DNA of 64,000 nt from Nocardioides sp. WS12. Its GTDB lineage: Bacteria; Actinomycetota; Actinomycetes; Propionibacteriales; Nocardioidaceae. The stretch lies in assembly GCF_014108865.1 (NCBI RefSeq), contig NZ_CP053928.1:3658001-3722000 (forward strand), in the 5' to 3' direction. Below are positions 1-8,118 of this stretch, piece after piece. Each line of letters begins with the position of its first letter. Within the stretch, counting starts at the first letter, position 1. A program made the translations under genes and the position numbers. The notes beneath the pieces were generated by a model that saw only the letters and a program-made list of their open reading frames with translations, searched no databases and was not told where the DNA came from.

Positions 1-260
1 GGTGGCGCTGCGGACCGACTGGGGATCGGTGGGGATCGCGGAGGATCGCTGGGGACGAGAGGGGTTGCCTGCCGGAATCGGCAGGTCGGGACGCGCCAGC
101 AGGGCGCGGGTCCTCAACGACAGCGGGTGCTCTTCGTCCGCTGGAGGTCCACCACGAGGCGTCGCGTCAGCAACTCACCCTCGGTCCTCGGCTCTCTGCA
201 CACACTGGGGCGAACCGGCGTCGTACCGGAGATATTCCGTGGTCGTCCTAAGATCGCGGC
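1..260. other. Left-edge region without a convincing gene
   Basis: I see no supportable gene here. The first 60 bases contain imperfect copies of a GGGGATCG-like word, and 68-85 form a small hairpin (CCTGCCG, 4-base loop, CGGCAGG). Open frames exist on both strands but have arginine-rich, low-complexity translations typical of non-coding high-GC DNA. The upstream gene may end outside the window. Confidence 0.4.
249..254 (+). promoter_or_regulatory. Candidate -10 box of a leaderless promoter
   Basis: TAAGAT lies 6 bases upstream of the ATG at 261, with no Shine-Dalgarno sequence between them. This is the usual actinobacterial arrangement for a leaderless transcript starting at or near the start codon. 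I see no clear -35 element. Confidence 0.45.
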
Positions 261-959
261 ATGGCAGACCAGCCCCCGAACTGGCAGGCCTATCAGCCGC
301 GCCACGACGACACCCGCGGTGTCGGCCCCACGCCGACACCCACGTCGCCGTACTCGAACGCCGGCACCTTCACGACGTACAACGCACCCGCCGAGCGCCG
401 TCGGGTACGACGCCGGATCGGCCTGTTGCTGGCCGGAGCCGCGGTCGTGGTCGGTGGCGCAGGGGCCGGCGTCTGGGCGGTCGTTGAAGCGGTGAACGAC
501 AGCGACCGACCGACGACGACCACCACGACCACCCGCACGGTCACCGAGTCCGAGGCGGAGGTCCAGGTCAGTGGCTCCGGCACCGTCGAACTGTTCACAA
601 CGGCAGGCGTGGCCGACCTGGCCGCGGCACTGCGCGAGGAGACCGGCTCGACGAGGGTGTTCGAGGTGGCGATGTTCCGCAACATCGCCGTCGTGACCGT
701 CCCCGACAAGGACGCCCCCGACGGCGCGCGTGTCTACCAGTGGGACGGGACCCTGACGTCGTTGACGGAGTCGATGTCGGTCCGCAAGCCGTTCGATTTC
801 ACCGAGGTGAAGGGCAACGTCCTCGCCCGGCTGTGTGGCGGCGTCCTGGAGACCTGCACCGTTGTGATCGGCAGGCCGTTCGCCGGCGACCGAGCGTGGC
901 TCACCGTCGTCGGCAGCGGTGGGGGCAAGCGGACCGACCTCAGCGGCAACCCGGTCTGA
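261..959 (+). CDS. Membrane-anchored protein of unknown function
   Basis: This 232-residue protein has a polar, proline-rich N-terminus (about 1-48), an RRRVRRR basic stretch, one transmembrane helix (about 53-75) and a threonine-rich linker (about 84-92). A roughly 130-residue C-terminal domain is predicted to lie outside the membrane and contains two cysteines (in LCGGVLETC). The topology is type II: basic inside, domain outside. I do not recognise the domain; it could be a small sensor or secreted-type binding domain. It is a lone gene, probably leaderless (TAAGAT box at 249-254), and its stop codon directly abuts an interspersed repeat at 960. Confidence 0.7.
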   Translation: MADQPPNWQAYQPRHDDTRGVGPTPTPTSPYSNAGTFTTYNAPAERRRVRRRIGLLLAGAAVVVGGAGAGVWAVVEAVNDSDRPTTTTTTTRTVTESEAEVQVSGSGTVELFTTAGVADLAAALREETGSTRVFEVAMFRNIAVVTVPDKDAPDGARVYQWDGTLTSLTESMSVRKPFDFTEVKGNVLARLCGGVLETCTVVIGRPFAGDRAWLTVVGSGGGKRTDLSGNPV

Positions 960-1028
960 GGTTTCGAGGCTCGCTTCGCTCGCACCTCAACCACCGGAAA
1001 GGTCGCTTCGCTCGCACCTCAACCACCG
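960..1028. repeat. Interspersed REP-like element, one full and one partial copy
   Basis: A full copy (960-995) begins GGTTTCGAGGCTCGCTTCGC and ends CACCTCAACCACC. A truncated copy follows at 1001-1028. The full unit is an imperfect inverted repeat (GGTT...AACC and GAGG...CCTC). The same unit occurs at 9790-9825, 12848-12889, 56180-56222 and 56251-56285. The partial copy contains the stop codon of the minus-strand gene ending at 1019. Confidence 0.85.
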
Positions 1029-1939
1029 AGGTTGAAGGCCCGTTCGAACGAACGGAGTCGCAGGCTGTGCAGCCCCAGGATGCCGATCAGGACAACGAGG
1101 TAGACCGCGAAGGCACCGAGGAGCGCCACGTTGTCATCCGTGCGGATCGCCGTCACCACCACCGCCACCAGCAGGACCGCGGCTTCTGCGGCCGTCCACA
1201 GCATCGCGCCGATCGACATCTGGCCGCGGAACAGGGCCAGTGCAGCGAGGACGACGAAGAGGAAATGCACGACGGGCGGGCCGAAGTCCGCATCCGTGGT
1301 CAGGACCAGCACGCCGAACAGGACCTCGAAGGCGATACCGACAATCAGCGCAACCTGAGCCAACTTCAGAGACCGAGCGATGGGCGTGATCGGGACGTAC
1401 CGGGAGTCATCCGGATCGGCTGACTCCTCATCCGGATCGACCGGCTCCTCGTCTGACGCGTCACCCGGGAACGCCCACTGCAACTGGTAAAACTCCAGAT
1501 TCATCCATGCTTCGTCGAGCCCCACGCCACTCACCCCACGGAACACGGCGAGCATCCCGTCCTCCGCGAACTGCTCAGCATCGAACAAGGCCTCCTCGGC
1601 CCACGGCTCCCCCGACGACTCCACCGTCTCGCCCTCGTGCACCAGCCGCTCCCGCACGCGGTCACCCTCACGCAGGTGCAGCAGGTAGAAGTCCGACGTA
1701 CTCCCGAGCACGACGCCTGCCATCCGCGCGCCGAGCTCCGCAGCGACCGCCTCCACCGACTCGACCAGGCGCGGGTCCGCACACGCGAACAGCAACTGCC
1801 CATCGTGTACGGCGACGTGCGGCTGCTCCTCCGACAACGCCTCGTCGCCCGTGGTGGTGCGGCCAGTGGTCGTGACACCGAGCCGGGTCAAGTCATCGAG
1901 ACCGCCGGCCAGCGCGGCGATCGCGCAGTCGTGTCCCAT
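1019..1939 (-). CDS. Unknown protein with four C-terminal transmembrane helices
   Basis: 306 residues. The N-terminal half (about 1-160) is soluble and acidic, with no family I recognise. A very acidic linker (about 163-182, repeated DPDEE/ADPDD) leads to four hydrophobic helices between about 190 and 290. The start ATG overlaps the stop of the acyl-CoA dehydrogenase by one base (TGATG), so the two genes are probably co-transcribed and translationally coupled. The final codons read GGT GGT TGA and are supplied by an interspersed repeat, so the original C-terminus may have been different. Function unknown; a membrane-tethered accessory of the dehydrogenase is only a guess. Confidence 0.75.
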   Translation of the reverse strand: MGHDCAIAALAGGLDDLTRLGVTTTGRTTTGDEALSEEQPHVAVHDGQLLFACADPRLVESVEAVAAELGARMAGVVLGSTSDFYLLHLREGDRVRERLVHEGETVESSGEPWAEEALFDAEQFAEDGMLAVFRGVSGVGLDEAWMNLEFYQLQWAFPGDASDEEPVDPDEESADPDDSRYVPITPIARSLKLAQVALIVGIAFEVLFGVLVLTTDADFGPPVVHFLFVVLAALALFRGQMSIGAMLWTAAEAAVLLVAVVVTAIRTDDNVALLGAFAVYLVVLIGILGLHSLRLRSFERAFNLGG

Positions 1940-3741
1940 CAGAGCCAGTCGCCCTCGACCTCGTTGAACAACTGGTCCCCGCCCGCCAACAGGTCGAGCA
2001 TCGGCCCGACCTTCGGGAGCTCGTGGGTGAGGAAGTACCGGCCAGCGGCACGCTTGCCGTCGTAGAACTCCCCCGTCTTGCCCTGCGCGGCCAACAGTTG
2101 CTCGAGCCAGATCCAGGCGACCACCACGTGGCCCGCAGCCTCCAGCCCCGTCGTCGCGTTGGCCAGGGCAACCCGGGGGTCACCGGTCTCCCACGCCGAA
2201 CCGACCGCCTGCACCAGCGACTCCACCGCCCCGGACAGCCGGAACGCGTACTCCTTCAACGTCGCATCGCGCGCGTCACCTGCGCGTCCGATCGTGTCGT
2301 CGATGGCCTCGCGCAGCACGAGCAGGCCGCGGCCGCCGTCCAGCACGAACTTGCGGCCGATCAGGTCCTGGGCCTGGATGCCGTGCGTGCCCTCGTGGAT
2401 CGGGTTGAGCCGGTTGTCGCGATAGAGCTGCTCGACGCCGTACTCACGCGTGTAGCCGTACCCGCCGTGCACCTGGATCGCCAGATCGTTCGCCGCCAGG
2501 CACCACTGCGACGGCCAGCTCTTCACGATCGGAGTGAGTACGTCGAGCAGTGCGCCCGCACGCAACCGGGCCTCCTCGTCCGGGTGGGTGCGCTGGTCGT
2601 CCAGCAGCAACGCAGCCTTCAACGTGAGGGCGAGGCCGCCTTCGACGTACGACTTCGAGGCGAGCAGCATGCGTCGTACATCGGCGTGCTCGATGATCGC
2701 GACCGGTGTCGCGGCCGGGTCCTTGCCACCCAGCGGCCGGCCCTGGACGCGCCCACGGGCGTAGTCGAGCGCACGGCGGTAGCCGGTGTAGCCGAGCGCC
2801 ACGGCGCCCGCGCCGACACCGATCCGCGCCTCGTTCATCATGTGGAACATCACGGCCAGGCCGCGGCCCTCCTCGCCGATCAGCTCGCCGACCGCGCCTG
2901 GAGAGCCCGCCGGAAGGTGCGTGCCTTCGCCGAAGTTGAGGACCGTGTTGACAGTGCCGCGGTAGCCCATCTTGTGGTTGATGCCTGCCAGCGTGACGTC
3001 ATTCCGCTCGCCGCGACGACCGTCCTCGCCGACCACGAACTTCGGGGTCGCGAAGAGCGAGAGCCCCTTCACCCCGGGAGCGGAACCCTCGATCCGAGCC
3101 AGCACGAGGTGGACGATGTTGTCGCCCATCTCGTGGTCGCCGCCGGAGATCCACATCTTGTTGCCGAAGATCCGGAAGGTGCCGTCGGGCTGGCGCACGG
3201 CGCGCGTCGCGACGTCACCCAGCGACGAGCCGGCCTGCGGCTCGGACAAGCACATCGTCCCGAACCAGCGACCGTCCAGCATCGGCGGCACGAACCGCTG
3301 CACCTGATCGGGCGAGGCGTGGGCTACCAGCAGGTTGGCGTTGGCCATCGTCAACATCGCGTAGCCGGCAGTCGCCGTGTTGGCGGCCGCGAACCAGGCA
3401 AAGCACGCCTGCTGGATGACGTACGGGACCTGCACGCCACCCACCTCGGCGTCCATCGCCGCAGAGATCAACCCGGCGTCGGCGTACGCCCGCAGCGCGG
3501 TCGCGACCTCCGGGATGATCGTCACCGTCTCGCCGTCGAACTGCGGCTCCTGCTCGTCGCTCGTCGCATTGTGGGGCGCGAAGTACTCACCAGCCAGCGA
3601 CGACGCCAGGTCCACCACGGCGTCGAACGTGTCGCGACTGTGCTCGGCGAAGCGCTCACGCGTCACGAGGTCAGTGACCTCGAGCCACTCGTGGAGCAGG
3701 AAGTCGAGATCACGGCGCGAGAGCAACAGGTCCGGGTGCAC
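1939..3741 (-). CDS. Acyl-CoA dehydrogenase, large (about 600-residue) type
   Basis: FAD enzyme oxidising an acyl-CoA to the 2-enoyl-CoA. It has the extended architecture seen in FadE5-like and DmdC-like (3-methylmercaptopropionyl-CoA) dehydrogenases, longer than the usual 380-400 residues. The FAD/substrate motif is in MCLSEPQAGSSLGD and the catalytic-base region is LNPIHEGTHGIQAQDLIGRK, where the glutamate of HEGTHG is the expected base. The substrate cannot be read from sequence. I place the start at GTG 3741 (MHPDLLLSRRDLDF): the longer frame to 3801 runs through a palindrome and is unlikely to be coding. It is followed by the membrane gene at 1939 with a TGATG overlap. Confidence 0.9.
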   Translation of the reverse strand: MHPDLLLSRRDLDFLLHEWLEVTDLVTRERFAEHSRDTFDAVVDLASSLAGEYFAPHNATSDEQEPQFDGETVTIIPEVATALRAYADAGLISAAMDAEVGGVQVPYVIQQACFAWFAAANTATAGYAMLTMANANLLVAHASPDQVQRFVPPMLDGRWFGTMCLSEPQAGSSLGDVATRAVRQPDGTFRIFGNKMWISGGDHEMGDNIVHLVLARIEGSAPGVKGLSLFATPKFVVGEDGRRGERNDVTLAGINHKMGYRGTVNTVLNFGEGTHLPAGSPGAVGELIGEEGRGLAVMFHMMNEARIGVGAGAVALGYTGYRRALDYARGRVQGRPLGGKDPAATPVAIIEHADVRRMLLASKSYVEGGLALTLKAALLLDDQRTHPDEEARLRAGALLDVLTPIVKSWPSQWCLAANDLAIQVHGGYGYTREYGVEQLYRDNRLNPIHEGTHGIQAQDLIGRKFVLDGGRGLLVLREAIDDTIGRAGDARDATLKEYAFRLSGAVESLVQAVGSAWETGDPRVALANATTGLEAAGHVVVAWIWLEQLLAAQGKTGEFYDGKRAAGRYFLTHELPKVGPMLDLLAGGDQLFNEVEGDWL

Positions 3742-3760
3742 GACCCCAGCCTGCCTGAAT

Positions 3761-3814
3761 CGGAGTTGGGTGGGTGAAAGTGACCCCTGGGTCACTCTCA
3801 CCCACCCAACTCCG
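3761..3814. repeat. Near-perfect 54-bp palindrome (26-bp arms)
   Basis: The left arm (3761-3786) starts CGGAGTTGGGTGGG and the right arm (3789-3814) is its reverse complement with one mismatch. Only two bases (CT) separate them. It lies just upstream of the acyl-CoA dehydrogenase start. It could be a mobile palindromic element, a cruciform-forming site, or an operator/attenuator; it has no T-tract, so it is not a classic terminator. Confidence 0.9.
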
Positions 3815-3981
3815 GACGACCACGCCCCAGTAAATCGTTAGGCCATCGAGGCCCCTGTGTACGACGGTTGGACACCTGATCGTGGTCCAGCAGGCCGGGA
3901 ATCGACTCCCCGTCGTCACCCAATTGATGAACGCTCGATACGAAAGAGGCGTAGAAACGAACCAGAGAGGAGGTGCCAGCG

Positions 3982-4431
3982 GTGTCAGCGACAACAGTGA
4001 CCCTGCTGAACGCCTCCTACGAGCCCCTCGGCAAGGTGTCGTTCAACCACGCCGTCCGGATGCTCTTCCGCGAGGTCGCGACCGTCGAAGAGGGCCACGA
4101 CGACAAGACCATCGGCCCGCACCCGTGGCCTCGCGTCATCCGTCTGGTGCGGTACGTCGCCACGAAGTGGATGTACCGACCGGCTCCCTGGACCCGTCGC
4201 GGCGTCCTCGTGCGCGACGGCCACCGCTGCGCCTACTGCTCCGGCCGCGCGACCACCGTTGACCACGTGTTGCCGGCATCGCGCGGCGGCAGGTGGGCGT
4301 GGACGAACTGCGTCGCGGCCTGCGGTCCGTGCAACGGCAAGAAGGGCAACCGGACGCCGCGCGAGGCCGGGATGCGACTCCTGTGGGAGCCGTACGTCCC
4401 GACCCGGGCGCAGCTCGCGACCCTCAGCTGA
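3982..4431 (+). CDS. HNH endonuclease-family protein
   Basis: 149 residues. The C-terminal HNH/zinc module has CAYC, then TVDHVLPASRGG (catalytic DH), then CGPCNGKKGNRTP, that is two CxxC zinc pairs around the DH...N core. The N-terminal 60 residues (LLNASYEPLGKVSFNHAVRML) match the stand-alone actinobacterial HNH proteins found as chromosomal singletons, whose substrate is unclear. GTG 3982 is chosen over GTG 3973 because the strong AGAGGAGG ribosome site (3965-3972) directly abuts 3973 but is 9 bases from 3982. Its stop overlaps the stop of the convergent gene by 8 bases. No restriction or phage context is present. Confidence 0.85.
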   Translation: MSATTVTLLNASYEPLGKVSFNHAVRMLFREVATVEEGHDDKTIGPHPWPRVIRLVRYVATKWMYRPAPWTRRGVLVRDGHRCAYCSGRATTVDHVLPASRGGRWAWTNCVAACGPCNGKKGNRTPREAGMRLLWEPYVPTRAQLATLS

Positions 4432-5227
4432 GCAACGCGTCGACGTTCGGCAGGTCGTGGAACGTCGAGACCGTTCCTGCGTCGGCAAGCTCCCGGGCGG
4501 CGTGGAGGAAACCACTCCACGCCGTCTTGGCGAGCGTGCCGCCGACGCTGATCCGGCGGATGCCCAGGTCCGCCGCCTCGGCAACGGTCAGGAACGGCGC
4601 GTTGATCAGCAGGTTCACCGGCTTCGGAGCCACCGCCGCGACGACGGCCTTGATGTCCTCGACCAGCTCGATCCGAGGCGCGTAGAGGCAGTCGGCTCCG
4701 GCGTCGGCGTACGCGATCAATCGACGGATGGTCTCGTCGATGTCAGGGCGTCCGGCCACGAAACCCTCGGACCGAGCAGTGAGGACGACGCCGGTCCCCG
4801 ACTGGTCGATCGCCTGGCGTGCGGCGCGAATCCGCTCGACGGAGAGGTCGAAGGCGAACAGGGGTTCGGCGTCGTCCTGCGAGGAGTCCTCGATCGAGAG
4901 GCCGGCGATCCCGGTCGCTGCCGCCAGCTTCACGTTCGCTGCGACGCCCTCGGGCTCGACCGCGAAACCGCCCTGGAAGTCCGCGTTCACGGGGATCTTG
5001 ACCGCACCGGCAATCGCGCGAAGGTGGTCGAGCGCCTGCTCGAGCGAGAGTTCGTTGTCCGCGAGACCGAGCGTCCAGGCCGCGCCCGCACTGGTGGTGG
5101 CCAGCGCCGGAAAACCCAGCTGCTCGAGGACCCGGGCGCTGCCGATGTCCCAGGGATTCGGCATCACGAAACAGCCCGAGAGGTGCAGCTCGTGGAACGC
5201 GGCGGTGCGTTCGTCGTACGTGGTCAT
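4424..5227 (-). CDS. Isocitrate lyase/PEP mutase-superfamily protein
   Basis: 267 residues with the (beta/alpha)8 signature of this superfamily: NPWDIGSARVL near the N-terminus, the metal-binding region PVNADFQGGFA, SIEDSS, LTARSEGF, and a C-terminal RISVGGTLAK. These Mg-dependent enzymes make or break C-C or P-C bonds next to a carboxylate (2-methylisocitrate lyase, oxaloacetate decarboxylase, phosphonopyruvate hydrolase). The isocitrate lyase KKCGH motif is absent, so it is not a true AceA. The start codon overlaps the stop of the Lrp-type regulator (ATGA), implying one transcript and a possible role in the amine or amino-acid pathway that regulator senses. Exact reaction unknown. Confidence 0.85.
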   Translation of the reverse strand: MTTYDERTAAFHELHLSGCFVMPNPWDIGSARVLEQLGFPALATTSAGAAWTLGLADNELSLEQALDHLRAIAGAVKIPVNADFQGGFAVEPEGVAANVKLAAATGIAGLSIEDSSQDDAEPLFAFDLSVERIRAARQAIDQSGTGVVLTARSEGFVAGRPDIDETIRRLIAYADAGADCLYAPRIELVEDIKAVVAAVAPKPVNLLINAPFLTVAEAADLGIRRISVGGTLAKTAWSGFLHAARELADAGTVSTFHDLPNVDALLS

Positions 5228-5688
5228 CGGACTCCCCAGGCATAGGTCTGTTTGCGCAGCTTCAGGTAGACGTGGGTCTCCGTCGACACCACGCCCTTGA
5301 TGGTGCGGATGCGCCCGGACACGATCTCCAGCAGGTGGTCGTCGCTCTCGCAGACGACCTCGACCAGCAGGTCGTAGGACCCGGCGGTGATCACGACGTA
5401 GTCGATCTCGTCGATCGCCGCGAGCGCGTCGGCGATCGGTTCGAGCTGGCCGGTCGCCTTGATGCCGATCATCGCCTGGCGGGCGAAACCCATCTCGGTG
5501 GGATCCGTGACCGCCACGACCTGGACGACGCCACCGTCGACGAGGCGCTGCACACGTTGGCGCACCGCGGCCTCCGAGAGCCCGACGGCCTTGCCGATGG
5601 AGGCATAGGAACGGCGGCCGTCCTCCTGGAGCTCGGCGATGATCGCCTTCGAGACGTCGTCCAGCACGACCGGGCGGGATTTGTTCAC
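5224..5688 (-). CDS. Lrp/AsnC-family transcriptional regulator
   Basis: 154 residues. The N-terminal winged HTH spans about residues 8-60 (LDDVSKAIIAELQEDGRRSYASIGKAVGLSEAAVRQRVQRL), followed by a RAM/AsnC effector domain (about 70-148; AGSYDLLVEV, TETHVYLKL). Such proteins form octamer-like discs and bind amino acids or amines. The GTG at 5688 (MNKSRPVVLDD) is chosen because it places the HTH at the usual distance; longer frames add a cysteine-rich, non-conserved leader. It is divergent from the polyamine transporter operon and sits beside motif 5735-5751, repeated at 11344-11360, so it is the likely regulator of this polyamine regulon and of itself. Confidence 0.88.
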   Translation of the reverse strand: MNKSRPVVLDDVSKAIIAELQEDGRRSYASIGKAVGLSEAAVRQRVQRLVDGGVVQVVAVTDPTEMGFARQAMIGIKATGQLEPIADALAAIDEIDYVVITAGSYDLLVEVVCESDDHLLEIVSGRIRTIKGVVSTETHVYLKLRKQTYAWGVR

Positions 5689-5734
5689 GGGCACGATCCT
5701 CACAGGGTTCAGGCACCCCACGCAACACGCATGT

Positions 5735-5751
5735 ACGGATTCCGTTGCGAT
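5735..5751. promoter_or_regulatory. Putative Lrp-type operator, copy 1
   Basis: On the minus strand this reads ATCGCAACGGAATCCGT, matching 15 of 17 bases with ATCGCAACGGATTTCGT at 11344-11360. Its core ACGGATTCCGT is a dyad. It lies between the Lrp-type regulator and the polyamine ABC operon. A further half-site-like ACGGAATC occurs nearby at about 5765. Confidence 0.6.
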
Positions 5752-5834
5752 CATGTCAACTGACCACGGAATCACTTGTCACGGGTGGCCGGTCGTGTCA
5801 CGATGCGCACATCTTGATTCGGAGGTGGCATCCG

Positions 5835-7001
5835 TTGGTCTCTCCCCAACTGAGTCGCAGGACCATGCTGCGCGGCGGCTCCGGGCTGCTCCTCGGCGCG
5901 GGCGGCCTGGCAGCACTCCCCCTGTTCGGAACCCCAGACCGCAAGCAGGACCCCTCGCAGTGCACGACGCGCGACCTGTCGGAGTCCGACAAGCGCCTGG
6001 TCGTGTCGAACTGGCCGGGCTACCTCGACGAGGACGACGGTGAGTACACCTCGACGCTCACCGACTTCCAGAAGGCGATGGGCATCGAGGTCAGCTACAC
6101 CGCCGACGTCAACGACAACCTCGAGTTCTTCGCCAAGGTCGTCAACCAGCTCGGCTCCTGCCAGTCCTCCAAGCGTGACCTGTTCATGCTCACCGACTGG
6201 ATGGCCGCCCGGATGATCCAGGTCGGGTGGATCCAGCCCCTCGACAAGGCGAAGGTCCCGAACCTGCACGCCAACCTGATCGACTCCCTCGCCGGAGTCG
6301 GCTGGGACCCCGACCGCACCTACTCCGCGCCCTGGCAGAGCGGGCTCACCGGCATCGCTTACAACAAGTCGAAGGTCAAGGAGGTCCGCTCCTTCTCCGA
6401 GCTGCTCAGCCGCCCGGACCTCAAGGGCCGCGTCTCCCTGCTGACCGAGATGCGCGACACCATGGGCCTGATCATGCTCAGCGAGGGCGCCGACCCCGCG
6501 AAGTTCACCGACGGCGACTGGGACACGGCCCTCGAGCGGCTGCGCAAGGCGCGCGGGGACGGGCAGATCCGGGCCTTCACCGGCAACGAGTACATCCAGG
6601 ACCTCGCCGCCGGCAATGTCGTGGCCTGCGAGGCGTGGTCCGGCGACGTCGCCGCGGCCGAGGACGAGAACCTCGTGTTCGTCACGCCCGAAGAAGGCCA
6701 GATGATCTGGGCCGACAACATGCTGGTGCCGAACCTCGCCGCCCACAAGGGCAACGCCGAGAAGTGGATCAACTACTACTACGAGCCCGAAGTGGCGGCG
6801 AAGCTCGCGGCGTACGTCTGGTACATCTGCCCGGTCAAGGGCGCCCAGGAAGCCATGGAGAAGGTCGACCCGAGCCTCGTCGACAACCCGCTGATCTTCC
6901 CGACCGCCGAGTCGCTGGCCACCACCCACTCGTTCATGGCCCTCGAGGAGTTCCAGATCCGCGCCTACGAAGGAGATTTCGCTGATGTCATTGGCGGCTG
7001 A
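5835..7001 (+). CDS. Spermidine/putrescine ABC transporter substrate-binding protein (PotD-type)
   Basis: 388 residues. Periplasmic-type binding protein for polyamines, exported by the Tat route: the signal peptide carries SRRTML followed by a glycine/leucine-rich helix. The mature part shows the PotD/PotF fold signatures (VVSNWPGYLDED, FMLTDWMAARMIQ, IAYNKSKV, WADNMLVPNLAAHKGNAEKWINYYYEPEVAAK). TTG 5835 is chosen because GGAGGT lies 8 bases upstream and the Tat motif then falls at the correct distance. It is the first gene of a four-gene operon; its end overlaps the ATPase gene by 17 bases. Control from the 5735-5751 site is inferred. Confidence 0.9.
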   Translation: MVSPQLSRRTMLRGGSGLLLGAGGLAALPLFGTPDRKQDPSQCTTRDLSESDKRLVVSNWPGYLDEDDGEYTSTLTDFQKAMGIEVSYTADVNDNLEFFAKVVNQLGSCQSSKRDLFMLTDWMAARMIQVGWIQPLDKAKVPNLHANLIDSLAGVGWDPDRTYSAPWQSGLTGIAYNKSKVKEVRSFSELLSRPDLKGRVSLLTEMRDTMGLIMLSEGADPAKFTDGDWDTALERLRKARGDGQIRAFTGNEYIQDLAAGNVVACEAWSGDVAAAEDENLVFVTPEEGQMIWADNMLVPNLAAHKGNAEKWINYYYEPEVAAKLAAYVWYICPVKGAQEAMEKVDPSLVDNPLIFPTAESLATTHSFMALEEFQIRAYEGDFADVIGG

Positions 7002-8118
7002 CAGCTCGCGGAGCCTCCGGCTCACCGCGCTCACCAAGGAGTTCAGCACCTTCACCGCGGTGAAGGCTCTCGACCTGGAGATCCCCGCAGGGAAGTTCTT
7101 CGCCCTGCTCGGCCCGTCGGGATGCGGGAAGACCACCACCCTGCGCATGGTGGCCGGCCTCGACGTACCGACCTCGGGCACCATCCACCTCGGCGACGAC
7201 GAGATCACCTACGAGAAGCCGTACCGGCGCCCGGTCAACACCGTCTTCCAGAACTACGCCCTGTTCCCGCACCTCGACATCCACGAGAACGTCGCCTTCG
7301 GCCTGCGCCGGCGCAAGGCCAAGGACGTCGACGAACAGGTCAAGGCCATGCTGGAACTCGTCGAACTCGAGGGCCAGGCCCGCAAGAAGCCGCCAATGCT
7401 TTCGGGCGGCCAACAGCAGCGGGTGGCCCTGGCCCGGGCGTTGATCAACCGACCCGAGGTACTGCTCCTCGACGAACCCCTCGGTGCCCTGGACCTCAAA
7501 CTGCGACGAGGGATGCAGATCGAGATCAAGCGGATCCAGACCGAGGTCGGCCTCACCTTCGTGCACGTCACGCACGACCAGGAAGAAGCAATGACCATGG
7601 CCGACACGATCGCGGTCATGAACAGCGGCGAGATCGAGCAGATGGGCTCGCCGGCCGAGCTCTACGAGAACCCGCGCACCACCTTCGTCGCCAACTTCCT
7701 CGGCCAGTCCAACCTGATCGCCGGCACCGTGAGCAACGCCGGCAGCGACGTGGTGAAGGTCGACATGCAGGGCACCCAGGTCTCGATCCCCGCGGGGCGG
7801 GCCCACGTGCAGAGCGGTGCGGGCTGGGTCGGCATCCGGCCGGAGAAGGTCCTCATCGCCCCCGAGGGCGAACCAATCGACGCACCCGGCAACCACATGC
7901 AGGGCGGGGTGGTCACCGACGTCAGCTTCGTGGGGGTCAGCACCCAGTACCTCGTCCGGATGCCATGGGGCCAGGAGTTGATGTCCTTCGAGCAGAACAC
8001 CGGCGCCCGCGGCATCATCGCGCGGGGCACGAAGGTCGACGTGTCGTGGCGCCCGGAGTTCTCCTTCCTGCTGCCCGCGAGCCAGGACGTCAACGCCGGC
8101 GCGGTGGAGGAGTCCTGA
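6985..8118 (+). CDS. Polyamine ABC transporter ATP-binding protein (PotA-type)
   Basis: 377-residue ATPase energising polyamine uptake. Walker A GPSGCGKTT is at about 43-51, the Q-loop at VFQNY, the signature LSGGQQQRVALARAL at about 139-153 and Walker B VLLLDEP at about 159-165. The switch histidine is in VTHDQEEA, and a TOBE regulatory domain occupies roughly 270-365. GAAGGAG lies upstream of the ATG inside the 3' end of the binding-protein gene. Its stop overlaps the first permease gene by one base (TGATG). Confidence 0.93.
   Translation: MSLAADSSRSLRLTALTKEFSTFTAVKALDLEIPAGKFFALLGPSGCGKTTTLRMVAGLDVPTSGTIHLGDDEITYEKPYRRPVNTVFQNYALFPHLDIHENVAFGLRRRKAKDVDEQVKAMLELVELEGQARKKPPMLSGGQQQRVALARALINRPEVLLLDEPLGALDLKLRRGMQIEIKRIQTEVGLTFVHVTHDQEEAMTMADTIAVMNSGEIEQMGSPAELYENPRTTFVANFLGQSNLIAGTVSNAGSDVVKVDMQGTQVSIPAGRAHVQSGAGWVGIRPEKVLIAPEGEPIDAPGNHMQGGVVTDVSFVGVSTQYLVRMPWGQELMSFEQNTGARGIIARGTKVDVSWRPEFSFLLPASQDVNAGAVEES

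Noticed and set aside
3815..3981. A promoter or small RNA between the palindrome and the HNH gene
   Set aside because: I found no convincing -35/-10 pair with correct spacing, hairpin-T tract or conserved RNA motif; only the AGAGGAGG ribosome site at 3965-3972 is clear.
3982..4431. HNH protein as a restriction or homing endonuclease
   Set aside because: No methyltransferase, intron, intein or phage genes are nearby; it looks like a stand-alone chromosomal HNH protein.
4424..5227. Annotation as true isocitrate lyase (aceA)
   Set aside because: 267 residues is far too short and the KKCGH catalytic motif is missing; only superfamily membership is supportable.
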